A stretch of 64,000 nucleotides of DNA from positions 434,001-498,000 of the forward strand of contig JAJFPB010000005.1 of NCBI GenBank assembly GCA_020881915.1, given 5' to 3'. This DNA comes from Paramyrothecium sp. XJ0827. Taxonomy: Eukaryota; Ascomycota; Sordariomycetes; Hypocreales; Stachybotryaceae. Positions 21,981-33,496 of this stretch are shown here, one piece after another. Made by a program: the position numbers and the translations under genes. The notes under the pieces are model-generated. The model worked only from the letters and a program-made list of their open reading frames with translations. It made no database searches and had not been told where the DNA came from. The first letter of the stretch is position 1, and each line of letters opens with the position of its first letter.

Positions 21981-22342
21981 TGTGGCTAGGATGCTACGTC
22001 GACCGCCTGGGGGGGGAGCCGAAAGGGTTATTTCAGAGATGAATTGGGATGAAGGTGTGCGTGATGGGGCGGAAAAAAGAACACGTGGAGAGCCTCCACA
22101 TGTCGTGTCTCGGTTGATACGGTGGCCAGCCAGTCTTGACCGCCGTGGAGCATCAGGGATTATTGGCACTACGTCCGTTTAGGAATTTCCCCCGCTACTA
22201 ATCTGTCCACCCAGTTGGAGCATGTGTTATTAGTAATTCGCGCCTCGTCTCCTCTCTCTCGTCCTTGTGAAAGTTTCGTGCCCCCTATACTCTATAGACC
22301 TCATGAGTTCGGATCCTCGAGGACACCAAGCGTCACGCCGAC
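21981..22342. promoter_or_regulatory. Shared divergent promoter, methyltransferase / P450
   Basis: 362 bp separate the two divergent start codons, so both promoters must lie here. I see no clean TATA box. A CT-rich block (cgtctcctctctctcgtcc at about 22246) precedes the P450 start. A common regulator is plausible but not shown. Confidence 0.6.
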
Positions 22343-24259
22343 ATGAGCTCTGACCAAGGCCATCTGGCCGCCCTGCTCCGCGGTGCGCTAGCAGAGTCAT
22401 CATGGACCGCTCTCGCCCTTGCGATCGGCAGTCTGACCACCATCCTGCTTCTGTCAGATTCGCTGCGTTCTTGGTACCGATTGCGCCACGTGCCGGGTCC
22501 TTTCTGGGCTGCCTTTTCCAAGTACTGGATGGTCAGTGCATCGCTCAAGGGGCAGCAGCCGTATGAGATCCAGAAGGTCAATGAAGAATATGGTGAGTTG
22601 CCTATTGTGGGCGTTAATCATGGGCTTGTCTCAAAGAGTGATTCTTACCTGTGAAACCATGTGTGAAATGCAGGATCGCTCGTACGCATTGGACCTAATG
22701 TGCTGGCAACCGATGATCCAGAGGTGTTGCGCCGCATGATGGCCGTCCACTCGAAATACACAAGAGGGCCATGTAAGCAGTCTCCAGCGCCATCAATAAC
22801 GGTGATTTCCAGTTTCTCACATCATTCAGGGTACAATGCGCTTCGATTCGAGCCGGGCAAAGACAATCTTTTCTCAATGCGCGATGAAGTGAGACACACA
22901 GAAATGCGCAAGAAAATGGCCCCAGGCGTACGTTCTCACTCGAGGCCTGCCGGCTCCTATTTCCCAATTGACCCGTCTGACTCGGACCTTTTAGTATTCC
23001 GGCAAGGAAAATCATGCAATGGAGCGTACCGTTGACATGCACATTGCCAGGCTGGTGGAGCTCCTCGAAAACAAGTATCTTTCGACAATTGATCGTTATC
23101 GCCCCGTTGACTTTGCTCAAAAAATCCAATTCTTCACCCTGGATGTCATCAGCGACTTGGCCTTTGGACAGGCCTTTGGCTACATTGAGCAAGATGCTGA
23201 CGTTTTCGACTTCATCAAAATCACGCGCTCCTTCTTCCCGGTCACCCTCGTCATGGCAAACATACCTGCAGTGGTAACTTTGCTGCATTCCCGGCTTTTC
23301 AGTGGCATGCTGCCAAAAGAGAGCGATAAAATTGGCTTCGGTGCCTTCATTGGGTAAGGAAGTCTTGCATTTTAGTTTCAATCGAGATGCTAAACATTCT
23401 GCAGAGTGGCAAACAAGAAAGTTGCAGAGCGATTCGAACCAGATGCCGTGTCTCAGCCCGACATGCTTGGATCATTTATCCGCCACGGTCTTACCAAGGA
23501 AGAAGCTTCCAGAGAGTCGCTGCTCAACGTCGTTGCTGGAAGTGATACCACGGCTACCACGATTCGTCTCATGATGCTTAACCTGTTGAGCAATCCCGTT
23601 TCGTACAGGAAGCTGCAGAAAGAAATTGACGACGGTATCAAGGCTGGGAAGATTTCGTCACCCATTACCGACGCTGAGGCCCGACAACTGCCATACCTTC
23701 AGGCCGCCATCAAGGAAGGGCTCCGCTTCAAAGCACCCGCCGCCGGTCTTCTTCTGAAGACAGTACCTCCGGAGGGTGATACGATCAATGGCTTGTACAT
23801 TCCAGGAGGAACGCATATTGCTCAGTCCCCATTTGGTGTCTACCATTCCAAGAAGATTTTTGGCGAGGACGCAGGACTCTTCTTGCCAGAACGTTGGCTT
23901 GAGGCAGATGCGGAACGATTCGCAACCATGGCCGGTGTTGTTGACCTTGTCTTCTCCACTGGTAAGTACCAGTGTCTTGGAAAGCCGGTCGCATTTATGG
24001 AGCTCAATAAAATGTTCGTTGAGGTAAGTAGTGCTACATTGTGTCCAATGATGAGTCAAACAATGCTGATCAGATTTCTCTAGCTCATGCGACGCTTTGA
24101 GTTCGCAATGACCCGTCCCGAGAATCCTTTGAAAATCGCTAACGCGGTAGGTGGTATCCCTTTGAACGTCTGTGCTCTTCAATTAATACGTGGCGGTAGG
24201 GTATTTGGCTTATTGAGGACTTCCCGGTGCGGATTACCCGACGTGACATGTCTATTTAG
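22343..24259 (+). CDS. Cytochrome P450 monooxygenase
   Basis: Seven exons, 22343-22592, 22674-22772, 22830-22927, 22995-23353, 23405-24023, 24084-24146 and 24200-24259, give 515 residues, the normal length. An N-terminal membrane anchor (about residues 20-40) precedes the hinge HVPGPFWAAF. The I-helix oxygen-binding motif AGSDTT starts at about 313, ExxR is E373-G-L-R376, and the heme loop is FSTGKYQCLGKP with Cys459 as thiolate ligand. The last, 60-nt exon supplies GIWLIEDFPVRITRRDMSI. It is an ER-bound, NADPH-P450-reductase-dependent enzyme. Its place opposite the methyltransferase suggests a tailoring oxidation in the cluster. All key motifs are intact, unlike the relics at 17.8 and 40.0 kb. 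Confidence 0.95.
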
Positions 24260-25041
24260 GACCAATCTTCATTGTATTGTCATAAACATATCTCTTCAAG
24301 AACTGGAGGATGTGCTTCTCCGTGAACCTCGATCTGCATTTTTGTGGAAGCCTTCCCGTATGACCAGCATCTGCTTCCTTAAAATCTGGCCAGAAGCAGA
24401 AAACATGCAGCAATACTTGGATTAGAATGGCGCTGTCATCTTTATCATGCATTCTTGCAATCCAGTACGCAACGTAGCCACTCCTCCAAGTTGCAGTATG
24501 AATCGCTCTCGTACCCTCGACTTGATGTCTCCTCTTGTTTAAAACCACCGTTGTGGTATAGGTACCGAGCCTGGCTCGTCACGGCGCATGAGAGTCCTTC
24601 GCCCGTTCATACATACTGCTGCAATGCTTTGCCGTGCCATGTAACAATATTCGGGCTGAGGGTACGCGACAAGAATCTGGCCCAATCACAACCAGGAAAC
24701 CCCCAGACATGATGTTCCCACGTCGGAAGGGGAAAGAGATTCTTGCATTGTGCCACTAAGGAAGGGGCTGTTGGTCACTTCAACGGAAGATGTTATTTCT
24801 GAATCATTCCGGGTCATCTGTCCGATTGCCGTAGGGTTGGCATGGGGGTAACAATACTTGGGGCTGGTGTTGGTTGTGACACCAACAACAAACGTCCCTA
24901 AAGCTCGAGCCCGCACATGCAGATCCTTTCCTAATACTTTGCCTACCACATTATCATTCCAAACCCCCAGCAATCTTCACTAATCTCACTCAAGATACAA
25001 TTGACCTACTGCTTGACAGGTCTTCGTACGAGGCAATAGTC
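24260..25041. other. Intergenic, no gene seen
   Basis: This stretch holds the terminator side of the P450 and the promoter of the thioesterase-like gene. A short direct resemblance gggctggtgttggttgtgacaccaaca near 24860 forms an imperfect inverted repeat (gttggtgtcacaaccaaca-like) that could be an operator. Nothing else was found. Confidence 0.4.
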
Positions 25042-26108
25042 ATGTGGCTGCGTCTTGCATTGCTGGGCCTGCTGGCCCCTAGTTTTTACGTTGCGTACAA
25101 ACTCGAGTTGGCAGAAAGGGTGATCGAATTCTGCACAGGGCCAGGAAGCTACAGCCGAATCTTCGCTACCATCGTTTTGGCTCTGAATTGGAAGGCTCTA
25201 CCTTTCGCATGGACTGTAAGATCATTGCTCGGTCTTTAGGCTTCATAGAACTGATCAACATACCACAGGTTCGGATTTGGCACAGCATGGTTCTTCACTT
25301 GCTGGTTCGCCCATTCCATGCACATACGCCGGACAAGCTCTTTCACCCTGTCATCAGCGAATCCCATGCCTCAATCAACGAGCTCGACTATCGGTTCCAT
25401 AAGTCTAATTCCACGTACCTTGCAGATATAGACATTGCTCGCTCCCACTTGGCCTCGCATCTACTCGCACGAGCTGGTCATCTAGCTTATCGAAATATGA
25501 AAACCCGTTTTGTTATGGATCCATCTGATCCATCGCGGCCGGCTCGGGGCTCCTTCAACATTGGACTCGGTGGGGTGTTCTGCTCCTGGAGGAGAGAGAT
25601 TAAACCCTACCAGAAGTACGAGATGTGGACGCGTATCATTGCCTGGGATCGCAAATGGCTATACATCATCACGCACTTCGTCCAGAAAGACGCAATCAAA
25701 CCGCGCTCATGGGATACGCTAGAAAACTTCGGCCCTACTCGAACGATAGCTGGGCAACCTCAAGACTGGGAGAAGAAAGTATTTGCTACAGCTATTAGTC
25801 TTTACATCTTCAAGATTGGTCGCCTAACAGTAGCTCCCGCCACAATGCTTCAGGGAAGTAGTTTACTTCCGGAACGTCCTGGTGGCTGGACGTCTGAGAC
25901 TGATAGCAGCGAAGAAGCTCTCCGGGGAGAAAAGGCAGACGGGCCTGCCGTTGGCGCCGGACATGAGCGCGGGAGTTGGCAATGGGTAGAGGAGCAGCGC
26001 AAGAAAGGTCTGGAGTACGCTCAGCACCTGACTGCAATGAACAATAGCCTTCATGGACAATTTGACCGGGGTGATGATGGCGCACTGGGGCGTTTTCCGC
26101 TTGGCTAG
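25042..26108 (+). CDS. THEM6-like hotdog-fold (thioesterase-like) protein
   Basis: Two exons, 25042-25215 and 25269-26108, give 337 residues. An N-terminal hydrophobic helix (LRLALLGLLAPSFYVAY) suggests membrane anchoring. The hotdog core is visible as ELDYRFHKSNSTYLADIDIAR, the Asn/Ser-x-x-Y-x-x-x-x-D-x-AR pattern of 4HBT-like/THEM6 proteins. It is followed by LGGVFCSWRREIKPYQKYEM and then IIAWDRKWLYIITHFVQ. The C-terminal 90 residues are hydrophilic and variable. Such proteins recur in fungal polyketide and meroterpenoid clusters. The role may be acyl hydrolysis or lactonisation, but activity is often not demonstrated. It is the last gene of the 1-26 kb cluster in this window. Confidence 0.85.
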
Positions 26109-28313
26109 GAGACCTAGCGCCTCAATCTGTATTGGAAAGCGAGTGAGGAGAATCACGCCAACGCTACTATTCATTACTCGTTAGAAGATACCTGACATTG
26201 ATCATCGGGTACTATCTCTGGATTTTATAGGGCCGAAGTATCTCTTTTAGGCTATCCTTTCATCAGCCTAGAATTGCCCCAATGCATCTAATTCTTTATG
26301 AAATTCCACGTCACCACCCACCATAAGCCAACAGCCGTTGCGACAGATATAGCCGCCACCTTCCTATTAACTGTGTTCGCATTCTCCGTTCCTCTCACAA
26401 GGTATGCTAAACGCTTGAGATCATCCACAAGGAATCACGCAACCCTGAACAAGCTATTATAGTACAGAAGTGCGTGACAGGATGACGAGCCGAGTACACC
26501 GGGTGAGGAATCTTCAGATTCTTCCGGCTCATAGTCGTATTACCTTCCGTCAAGCCTCGACTTTGAGCCAAAGCAATATAGAGTTGGGAGAACCCCTCTG
26601 ATGTATAAATGAGGTCAACACAGGAGCGTGCACTGCACCGTGAAGTTTGTCGAGCCGCAGCGCAAGCAAGTATATTGGGGGGTGGGGTTGAGGGAAAGGG
26701 CTGTAGCAAACTCTCTTGAAATGGCTGTTACTACGGTGTTACTACGCCGTTGGGCGCATGTAGAAGGGCGAGATCGTGACATTCTCCAACGGGCCTTCCG
26801 ACGTGCCTTCCCAAAGCGACCTGCATCCATCCAGGGGCACTTAGGTGCCGGGACCGTAAATGGATGGGAATGAAGCGTATTTTGAGATACTTAACTCTAT
26901 TCACTCTATTCAAGCATTCAAGATCTTTGATGCTTATCCCCCATCTGTAAGAGGGGACGCTCCAAGCACCAATCACAATCACTCTGTACAGGACAGCCTT
27001 GTCTACATAATCACCACTCCATCAAGTGTTCCGAAGGCCATACAAGGACACAAGATCATCCATGAGTCTGCATCACAGATATCTCAGGAAATGTGTCGAC
27101 AGAGCCGAATCCTTGCTCGAGCGTCCTTCGAGAAGTAGCCAGACGCTGATCGACAGGGCAGGTGCTCACGTGGTATCTTAATCACACTGAGTTCTATATT
27201 GACGTACTCGACGATGGTAAAGCCGATACAACGAGAGAATTCTGAGGATCAGATGAAGGCAGAGCAGGTACTCCAGTGCCCACCCTAACGACGCAGCAGG
27301 ATTATATCGCGGCAAGCAGGGGCACGTTAGGATTGCGGCCCTAACGCCCTTGGGAAGCTGTGGTCGACTGTGTTCTGACTGTTCATGACTGGGGTGGTGT
27401 GGAGAGGGATTTATCCCTTGCACCTCCTGACGTTCCAGAGGATTTTAAAGTGCATGCAGGTAGGATAAGGTAGGCAGGCGTACCTATCGGCCCGTTCCCC
27501 AACCACTATTGCCCCGAGAGTCGCCGAGTATTCTGGTCCTCAGTAGTTAGAGGTGCATAATGGATTGTTCATAGTGAACTTGATTTCAATATCGCAAAGG
27601 AATGTCGCGTATTTCCATCTCCTTTGCCGTGATCAAAACAGTTATCCGGGGCTCAAATGCAATCGAGAGCGCCTTTACTACAAAAGCCGTTCATTGCAAG
27701 CATTTTGCCATCACAAAGGACACAAGACTTCTAATTTACGGTGTTCATTTCTTGGCGTGTACCAGGAGCTGGCCAAGGCCTACATGTTATATACCTCATC
27801 CTCATTTTTTTTCAACTCCACCAGCAAGGCGACGTCGGTTACATGTCAGTCCGAGACTGGCTACCATGCAGATACCTGCTCAGGGGTCGTGCGGGGGATC
27901 CCCTCTTCAACCCCAAGCTGCCCATCGTTGTTCGACCTGAGGTCATGTGTAAGCGCCTTGCCGCCTTAGTGCAAAGGATTATGCGGGAGTGCTGTATCTC
28001 ATGCCATATAATCAGTATACTTTGCCCACATCCGCAGAAGCAGATGATAACATTGACATTCTACTTGTTGTTTGTATGTGTCTTTGCACGAATTCCCGAA
28101 TGGAAAATGTGCAGCTAAAGTTATTGAAGTCCTAAGCTGCCGACTTTCCTCCTCTTCTTCCAATCCCATTGGAGTATCGTCTAGCACCTCTCTTAAGGCA
28201 TATTCAAAAAGATCGCAAGGACACAATAGAGCTATTACTAAAGCCGGAGTGTCTCGATTACTGGCGTGCTCAGTCTTGTATCTGATTAGCACTGACACCG
28301 GCTTCGAGAAAGA
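26109..28313. other. Long intergenic stretch, possible cluster border
   Basis: 2.2 kb without a supported gene. Several short frames occur (for example 27553-27969 on plus), and two frames around 27740-27960 both look faintly protein-like (VRDWLPCRYLLRGRAGDPL), hinting at a relic, but I cannot name a family. The position suggests the right border of the cluster. Confidence 0.4.
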
Positions 28314-29858
28314 ATGACTACGCAATGCTCAGGGCATGACCAGTTTCCGCCTTCAGGCTCTCCACAAAAACCTTTGGCGACTTCAGAGAAAGTCGAGAGT
28401 CATGAAGTTGAGAATGGCTTCACCATCGAAACAGATGTCACGATTCAGAAACTGAAGCCTTTCACAACTTTGTCCGCCATCGGGATCGGTTATGGCGTTA
28501 GCAACACCGCGGTGGGCTTCCTGCTTATTCTAGGTACCGCCATTCCAATGGGTGGCTCACCTTTGATCTTCTGGGGCTTCCTGGTGATTGCCGGAATTGG
28601 TCTAGCAACGGCGGTGACTCTCGCGGAGCTGGCATCCGCTATGCCGCATCCCGGAGGTCAATACATCTGGGTTCACCGTCTGGCACCGGCTAGCTCCCGG
28701 CGTTTCCTCTCTTACATGACGGCAGTCGTGAGCTGGCTGGCTGCCGTAGTCACGGGCTCCTCCACGTGCTTGGCAGTGCCGGTCGGAGTCTGCTCCATCA
28801 TATCACTCCTGAACCCTAGTTTCGAGCAAGAGAAATGGATGGTATTCGTGGGATACCAACTCGTCAACATCATTACCGTCTTCTTTTCCTGTTTCGAACG
28901 GGCACTGCCAAAGATTTCGAAAGCCGTGCTCTTCGTCAGCTGCTCAGCAGCCGGGGTCGTCTTCGTTACACTTTTTTCCATGTCCAGTACCAAAGTTTCC
29001 GCTAAAGAGTTCTTTGCGACCACGGTCAACATTTCCGGATGGCCTGATGGCATTGCCTTCATTATGGGCATGAACGGACCCAATTGGAGCCTGTCCTGCA
29101 TTGATGTGGTCACTCACTTGGCAGAAGAAATCCCAGAGCCCGCGAAGAATATTCCAAAGGCTCTCATCTGGACCATTGTGATCGGCTTCTTTTCTGGGAT
29201 TTCCGTCATGCTAGCGGTGTTTGTCAACATTGATCATATCGATGGGGCTGCGGACAACTCAGGTCTGGCGCTTTTCTATCGTATCACCGACAGTGCGGCC
29301 GCTGCTGCTGGTTTGTGGGGCCTTGTAATGGTTGCAACGGCAGGCTCAGTTTGGTCAATTCAAACGTGGCAGTCTCGTCTTGCCTGGACTATTAGCCGTG
29401 AGAGAGGTTTTCCATTACATCGCTACTTCAGCAGAATAGCTCCTGCCCCATTGCACACCCCGATCTGGTCCATACTCATGTCCGCCACGTTTACAGCCAT
29501 CTTCGGCTGCCTCTACCTCGGTTCAGATTTGGCTTTCAACTCGCTCATATCCACGGGCATCCTGCTTCAGTACATTAGCTATAGCATCCCAGTGACTTTG
29601 TTGCTCATACAAGGCCGTTCAAAGTTTCAGCATGGACCATTCTGGTACCCGAAGCTTGGTTTTCTTGCAAACATTGTCATGCTCTCCTGGGCTACGACTG
29701 CCGTCATTTTTTACTGCTTCCCTTCATACTTGCCTGTGCTTACAGCGCAAATGAATTACGCGTCTGTTGTCCTGGTGGCTGTGGCCATTCTTGGTCTTAC
29801 TCTATGGTTCCTATATGCCAACAAACACTACGAGGTCAAGGAATTGTTACGACATTAG
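28314..29858 (+). CDS. Amino-acid/choline-type permease (APC superfamily)
   Basis: One intronless exon encodes 514 residues with about 12 hydrophobic helices and a hydrophilic 50-residue N-terminus. The signature order is that of fungal GABA/choline permeases (ACT family): LSAIGIGYGVSNTAVGFL, AELASAMPHPGGQYIWVHRL, the conserved cytoplasmic MGMNGPNWSLSCIDVVTHLAEE region, and TWQSRLAWTISRERGFP. It probably imports a small amine or amino acid across the plasma membrane by proton symport. The usual substrate cannot be told from sequence. It is separated from the cluster by 2.2 kb, so membership is doubtful. Confidence 0.9.
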   Translation: MTTQCSGHDQFPPSGSPQKPLATSEKVESHEVENGFTIETDVTIQKLKPFTTLSAIGIGYGVSNTAVGFLLILGTAIPMGGSPLIFWGFLVIAGIGLATAVTLAELASAMPHPGGQYIWVHRLAPASSRRFLSYMTAVVSWLAAVVTGSSTCLAVPVGVCSIISLLNPSFEQEKWMVFVGYQLVNIITVFFSCFERALPKISKAVLFVSCSAAGVVFVTLFSMSSTKVSAKEFFATTVNISGWPDGIAFIMGMNGPNWSLSCIDVVTHLAEEIPEPAKNIPKALIWTIVIGFFSGISVMLAVFVNIDHIDGAADNSGLALFYRITDSAAAAAGLWGLVMVATAGSVWSIQTWQSRLAWTISRERGFPLHRYFSRIAPAPLHTPIWSILMSATFTAIFGCLYLGSDLAFNSLISTGILLQYISYSIPVTLLLIQGRSKFQHGPFWYPKLGFLANIVMLSWATTAVIFYCFPSYLPVLTAQMNYASVVLVAVAILGLTLWFLYANKHYEVKELLRH

Positions 29859-30387
29859 TGTTTGGCCTGTTGCATTAGCGAAATACTGTTTAGGGTTTTC
29901 TCATTATTGCACCAGAGGCTCCTTGCCTTAATCCCCAGATATTCATCTTCACATTACCAACTTGTGTGTCCTCGCAACTCAGAGATGGTACTAAGGAGTG
30001 CTTTGCATGATTCGAAAGTCCATTCCACCGCCTGCATCTGCTCAATTTCCGTGAATATATGGCGACGTCATGAGATAATTTGAGTGCATATGATCTTAGC
30101 TACAAATATTTTGTCAATTTTCCCGCAACCAAGACATGTACTTGAAGCAGGGCAGTATAGGATGTTCTTAGCATGCCATATCAGTCACAGGTGGTAGCTG
30201 TAAAGGGCAGAATAGGTCCAAGGGGAACCACAATCAATTATCAAAGAGAGAACTTGCTTAAGCTGCCCAGCACAAGCAAAAAACAGCAGGGGGAAATTTA
30301 CCACAGAGACGACATATAGAGTCACCATCTTACAATAATATATCGATTGCAAGTGGTTATGTTTCTTACACCTCCACCAAGAAACCT

Positions 30388-30951
30388 TCAGATCCCAGCT
30401 AGCCATGCCATCGTGAAAATGATAATGGAGCTGCAGAATAGTGTCATCAGAGCTATTTTCGATTCCTTGTGACTAGCCTTTGATTCATCATCAACAGCAG
30501 CAGCACTGCTAGATTCCACGTAGACGATGTCTCTGTCACCAGACGCTTCTCCACATGGTACCTCCGATTCTACCCAACCAGGTAACTCTTCCATTTCCCC
30601 TTACACTTTGTAAGTGCCGTTCTGGGCGGGCAAGTAGTCGGTCAGGCTGCCTATATACACAGCGTCAGTGGGATTACAGATTCGACCAGGAGGAGCACGA
30701 GGAAGCATTAGCTAGGCCAAGGATACAGCTTACACAAACGCGTGTGGCTCCAATGTGCCGAGAAAACCAATCTGAATATGAGTTACCTGATCATTTTGGT
30801 ACTCACTACGGGCTGTCGCGTTCCTAACAACAATAGTCGTTTTCTGGCCTTCAATCACCTCGACCAAGGCATCAACCCCTTGTCCAATCAGGCAAACGTC
30901 AGCAGCTCGTGCCAGGTGCAGCAGCGAAAAGGCTCCAAAGATTACCTTCAT
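30388..30951 (-). CDS. Small secreted, possibly GPI-anchored protein (model uncertain)
   Basis: On the minus strand the frame starting at 30951 opens with a signal-peptide-like MKVIFGAFSLLHLARAADV and a short mature stretch. Downstream, 30594-30388 encodes a Ser/Ala/acidic linker (VESSSAAAVDDESKASHKES) and ends in a hydrophobic tail (LMTLFCSSIIIFTMAWLAGI), as in GPI-attachment signals. Donors (gtgagt at about 30812) and an acceptor (tatatag at about 30652) lie between, and the piece NGTYKV with a following TAA interrupts the obvious join. Either there is a further intron that I cannot place or the gene is broken. The family is not recognised. Confidence 0.35.
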
Positions 30952-31357
30952 TGTCCTTTGTTGATTCGCGTAGGCCTAAATGTCAAGCCCCTCGTCTGGG
31001 GCATCACGGATTAGGGCCGGCGGCATTCGTCGTATTCTACAGAGCAAGCACGCGACACCGCAAGGGTGTCACTGGAGGATCCTAAGCACCTGACCCTGCG
31101 TCCTTGGCACGACAGCACCGATTAAGACTTCACCCAGAGCATGAACTTCGCTGACTGCGACATCCTGTTCCAATTGCCATTCTATTCTGCATTTTGCAAT
31201 GTAAACTTCTAGGCCTAGCGGCATGCAATAAGGATGTCCACTGGCAGTACGGCAGGTTGCGGACGTTCCTTTTTGGTTGACAGCGCCTTAACAGCATTTT
31301 TAGTCTAGAGTAGTCAAATGCTGAGGTGGTGTATAGCCAAAGCCGATGGTGTGAATT

Positions 31358-33496
31358 TCAGCGCAAATGATACGATCTTGTCTTAACCTTTCCATCTCTG
31401 ATATCATCCTTAATATTTCCTCCATAATACATAAGGCTGTCGACGAAAGCTTCACCGATAACGTGATAGTAATCTTTTCGCTGCGGTACACACGGTCGAA
31501 GCACAAATGGCGTCTTTCCTCCCAGCAGAATGCACACTTTGTCGCCTTTCTTAAGGTTCCAAGGCCCGAGGCCAAATTTACCATTCTGTGTAACAAAGAA
31601 TCTTCGACATGATGCCACCTCGCCAAGGCAAGTTTTGTACGCTTCAGAAACTCCATTGCTTGTAGGCTTGCTACGCAGCTGAACGTACTGTGTCCACTCC
31701 TGTGGCTCATTGGTCCAGTTGCCAGCTGTAATTGTACGGTTGAAAGCGACCTTCAGCGGTTCGTTGTCGCTCCACGGTCCGCCCGCAACATGCTGCCAGC
31801 TTTGGAGAGTGTGAAACCAATGGTCAGCTCCGGTGCTGGACCACTCCAAGAAATGGCCGGTTCGGAGGACGGTGTCCACGTTAAACCCTTTCAAAGATAA
31901 GACACGTTGCGGCAAGTCGACCTTGAACTCAACCTTGGAGGCACCGGATGCGCAGAAATTATCTGGTATGTACTCATAACCCGGCTGGGTGATGCTCAGG
32001 AATGTCGCCGAGAACATGCCGTCGCGGTCAAGACGCCAATCTCGACACCAACTTGTTCCCTCGAGCTCTGTTCCAGGGCCTAGAGCGATCACAGATAGTT
32101 GGTTGTTCTCCAAGCAAGAGATTGTGAAGCCCAGAAAGACTTCCGCTGGCGACTTGCTGTAGTCTGCTGTGAGATATGCTGGACTACCTGCCCGGAACAA
32201 GCCGAGTAAGGCATAAAGCTTGTCTGAACCAAAGGTAGCCGACTGAGTCCGGAAACGATAAGCCAAATCCATGAGGGTGGTTGAATTTGCCTCGAGACAG
32301 TGAATGTCAGAACGGAGTTCTTTGATGCTGCTGACGAACAGGGGCATGTTGGTCGGGCACGAATCCCTACAGGCCTCGCTTGTGGCAAACTTGGCGAACA
32401 TGTCCCACTCTATTTGATGCGATCCAACCTGTATAACGACTTGTTTTCCCATGACCACTTCTTGTATGATCCATGCACGACTCCACCACTCGTGTTCTGC
32501 GATGCTGCGGAACGCCTCCCAGTTCCTCTCATTGTCTGGCGACTCAATGAAGTTATTCCACCAATCCTCTTCTTCTTCTCGACTGATGTCATTGTATTGT
32601 TGTACTGCTCGAAGAAACATATTGGTGGTCGCTTCCGCTTCGCCAAGCCAAACCACGACCTTGACAGCTTTCGCGTAGATATCTCGCATTTTCTGGACTT
32701 GGGTGCTTTTCTCAAAGTTGTCTAACTGGTTGATGCATATGGCGTCTATCCAGAGGATCCGGTCTTGGTAAGTGTGTCGTAGCTCGTGCAAGGCGTTGTG
32801 AAGATTGTGGGTGATGTAGAAAGGGGTGTTGTTCACAAGAATTTTGTGAGGAACCAGGGTTGTTCCCCAGACATAACTCAAAGCTTCGAAGTCAGCTTCG
32901 ATCAGAGGCGTACTCAGAAGATCGCACTCAAGTGTTTGGTGTTCTTTTCCCCTCTTTAGGCGGACTACTCGAATGGTGTCTGTTGGCGCTGAGAGTGGCG
33001 AATAAAGCGTCGAGTTGTAAGTCAAGATCCATCGTCGAAGTCGTGGATACAAGATCTCATATACAGGATAACGATACACCAAGAGCCAGGCCAGAAAGAA
33101 CAACAGCACGCAAATACCCCACGCCCCTAAAAACGCCAAGGCAAATACCAAAATAACGGCCAGCAAGGCCAAGGTGAAAGCGGTAGCGGCGAGTACGGAC
33201 AGTACGATCGGGCTCCAAAAGAACAAAGGGGCGATTGCGTAAAAGGTGGTCTTAGCAATGGGTGCTGTGGGAGCAAGACGATCGACAGTCGCACGGTAAT
33301 CCCGAGATAGATTTGGCAAAACGACAACCCAAAAGTCCTTGAACTGCAGAATGAGGGACAGGAATCTCGTTATTGCGTTGAGAAGCATGAATCGGTTTTC
33401 ATTGAAGCGTCGGCGAGCGTGATCCCAAGTTAGTTCTGTTCCTATCGGAAACTGGTTCCAGAACACCTCAAGGTAGATGCGTATCAGATTAGGCAT
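31358..33496 (-). CDS. HET-domain protein with N-terminal membrane helices
   Basis: A single exon encodes 712 residues. Residues about 80-150 form two or three long hydrophobic segments (FWSPIVLSVLAATAFTLALL, then ILVFALAFLGAWGICVLLFF). The HET domain begins near residue 205 and has its hallmark blocks: EADFEALSYVWG, ILWIDAICINQLDNFEKSTQ, MRDIYAKAVKVVVWLGEA, and WWSRAWIIQEVVMGKQVVIQ. The C-terminal part ends with GDKVCILLGGKTPFVLRP, typical of HET proteins. HET proteins trigger cell death on non-self fusion or act as innate-immunity-like effectors. A membrane-anchored version is less common. No break is seen, so it appears functional. Confidence 0.93.
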   Translation of the reverse strand: MPNLIRIYLEVFWNQFPIGTELTWDHARRRFNENRFMLLNAITRFLSLILQFKDFWVVVLPNLSRDYRATVDRLAPTAPIAKTTFYAIAPLFFWSPIVLSVLAATAFTLALLAVILVFALAFLGAWGICVLLFFLAWLLVYRYPVYEILYPRLRRWILTYNSTLYSPLSAPTDTIRVVRLKRGKEHQTLECDLLSTPLIEADFEALSYVWGTTLVPHKILVNNTPFYITHNLHNALHELRHTYQDRILWIDAICINQLDNFEKSTQVQKMRDIYAKAVKVVVWLGEAEATTNMFLRAVQQYNDISREEEEDWWNNFIESPDNERNWEAFRSIAEHEWWSRAWIIQEVVMGKQVVIQVGSHQIEWDMFAKFATSEACRDSCPTNMPLFVSSIKELRSDIHCLEANSTTLMDLAYRFRTQSATFGSDKLYALLGLFRAGSPAYLTADYSKSPAEVFLGFTISCLENNQLSVIALGPGTELEGTSWCRDWRLDRDGMFSATFLSITQPGYEYIPDNFCASGASKVEFKVDLPQRVLSLKGFNVDTVLRTGHFLEWSSTGADHWFHTLQSWQHVAGGPWSDNEPLKVAFNRTITAGNWTNEPQEWTQYVQLRSKPTSNGVSEAYKTCLGEVASCRRFFVTQNGKFGLGPWNLKKGDKVCILLGGKTPFVLRPCVPQRKDYYHVIGEAFVDSLMYYGGNIKDDIRDGKVKTRSYHLR

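Noticed and set aside
27553..28118. Overlapping plus-strand frames of 138 and 125 codons
   Set aside because: Faintly protein-like in two frames, but no family could be named, so no gene or relic is claimed.
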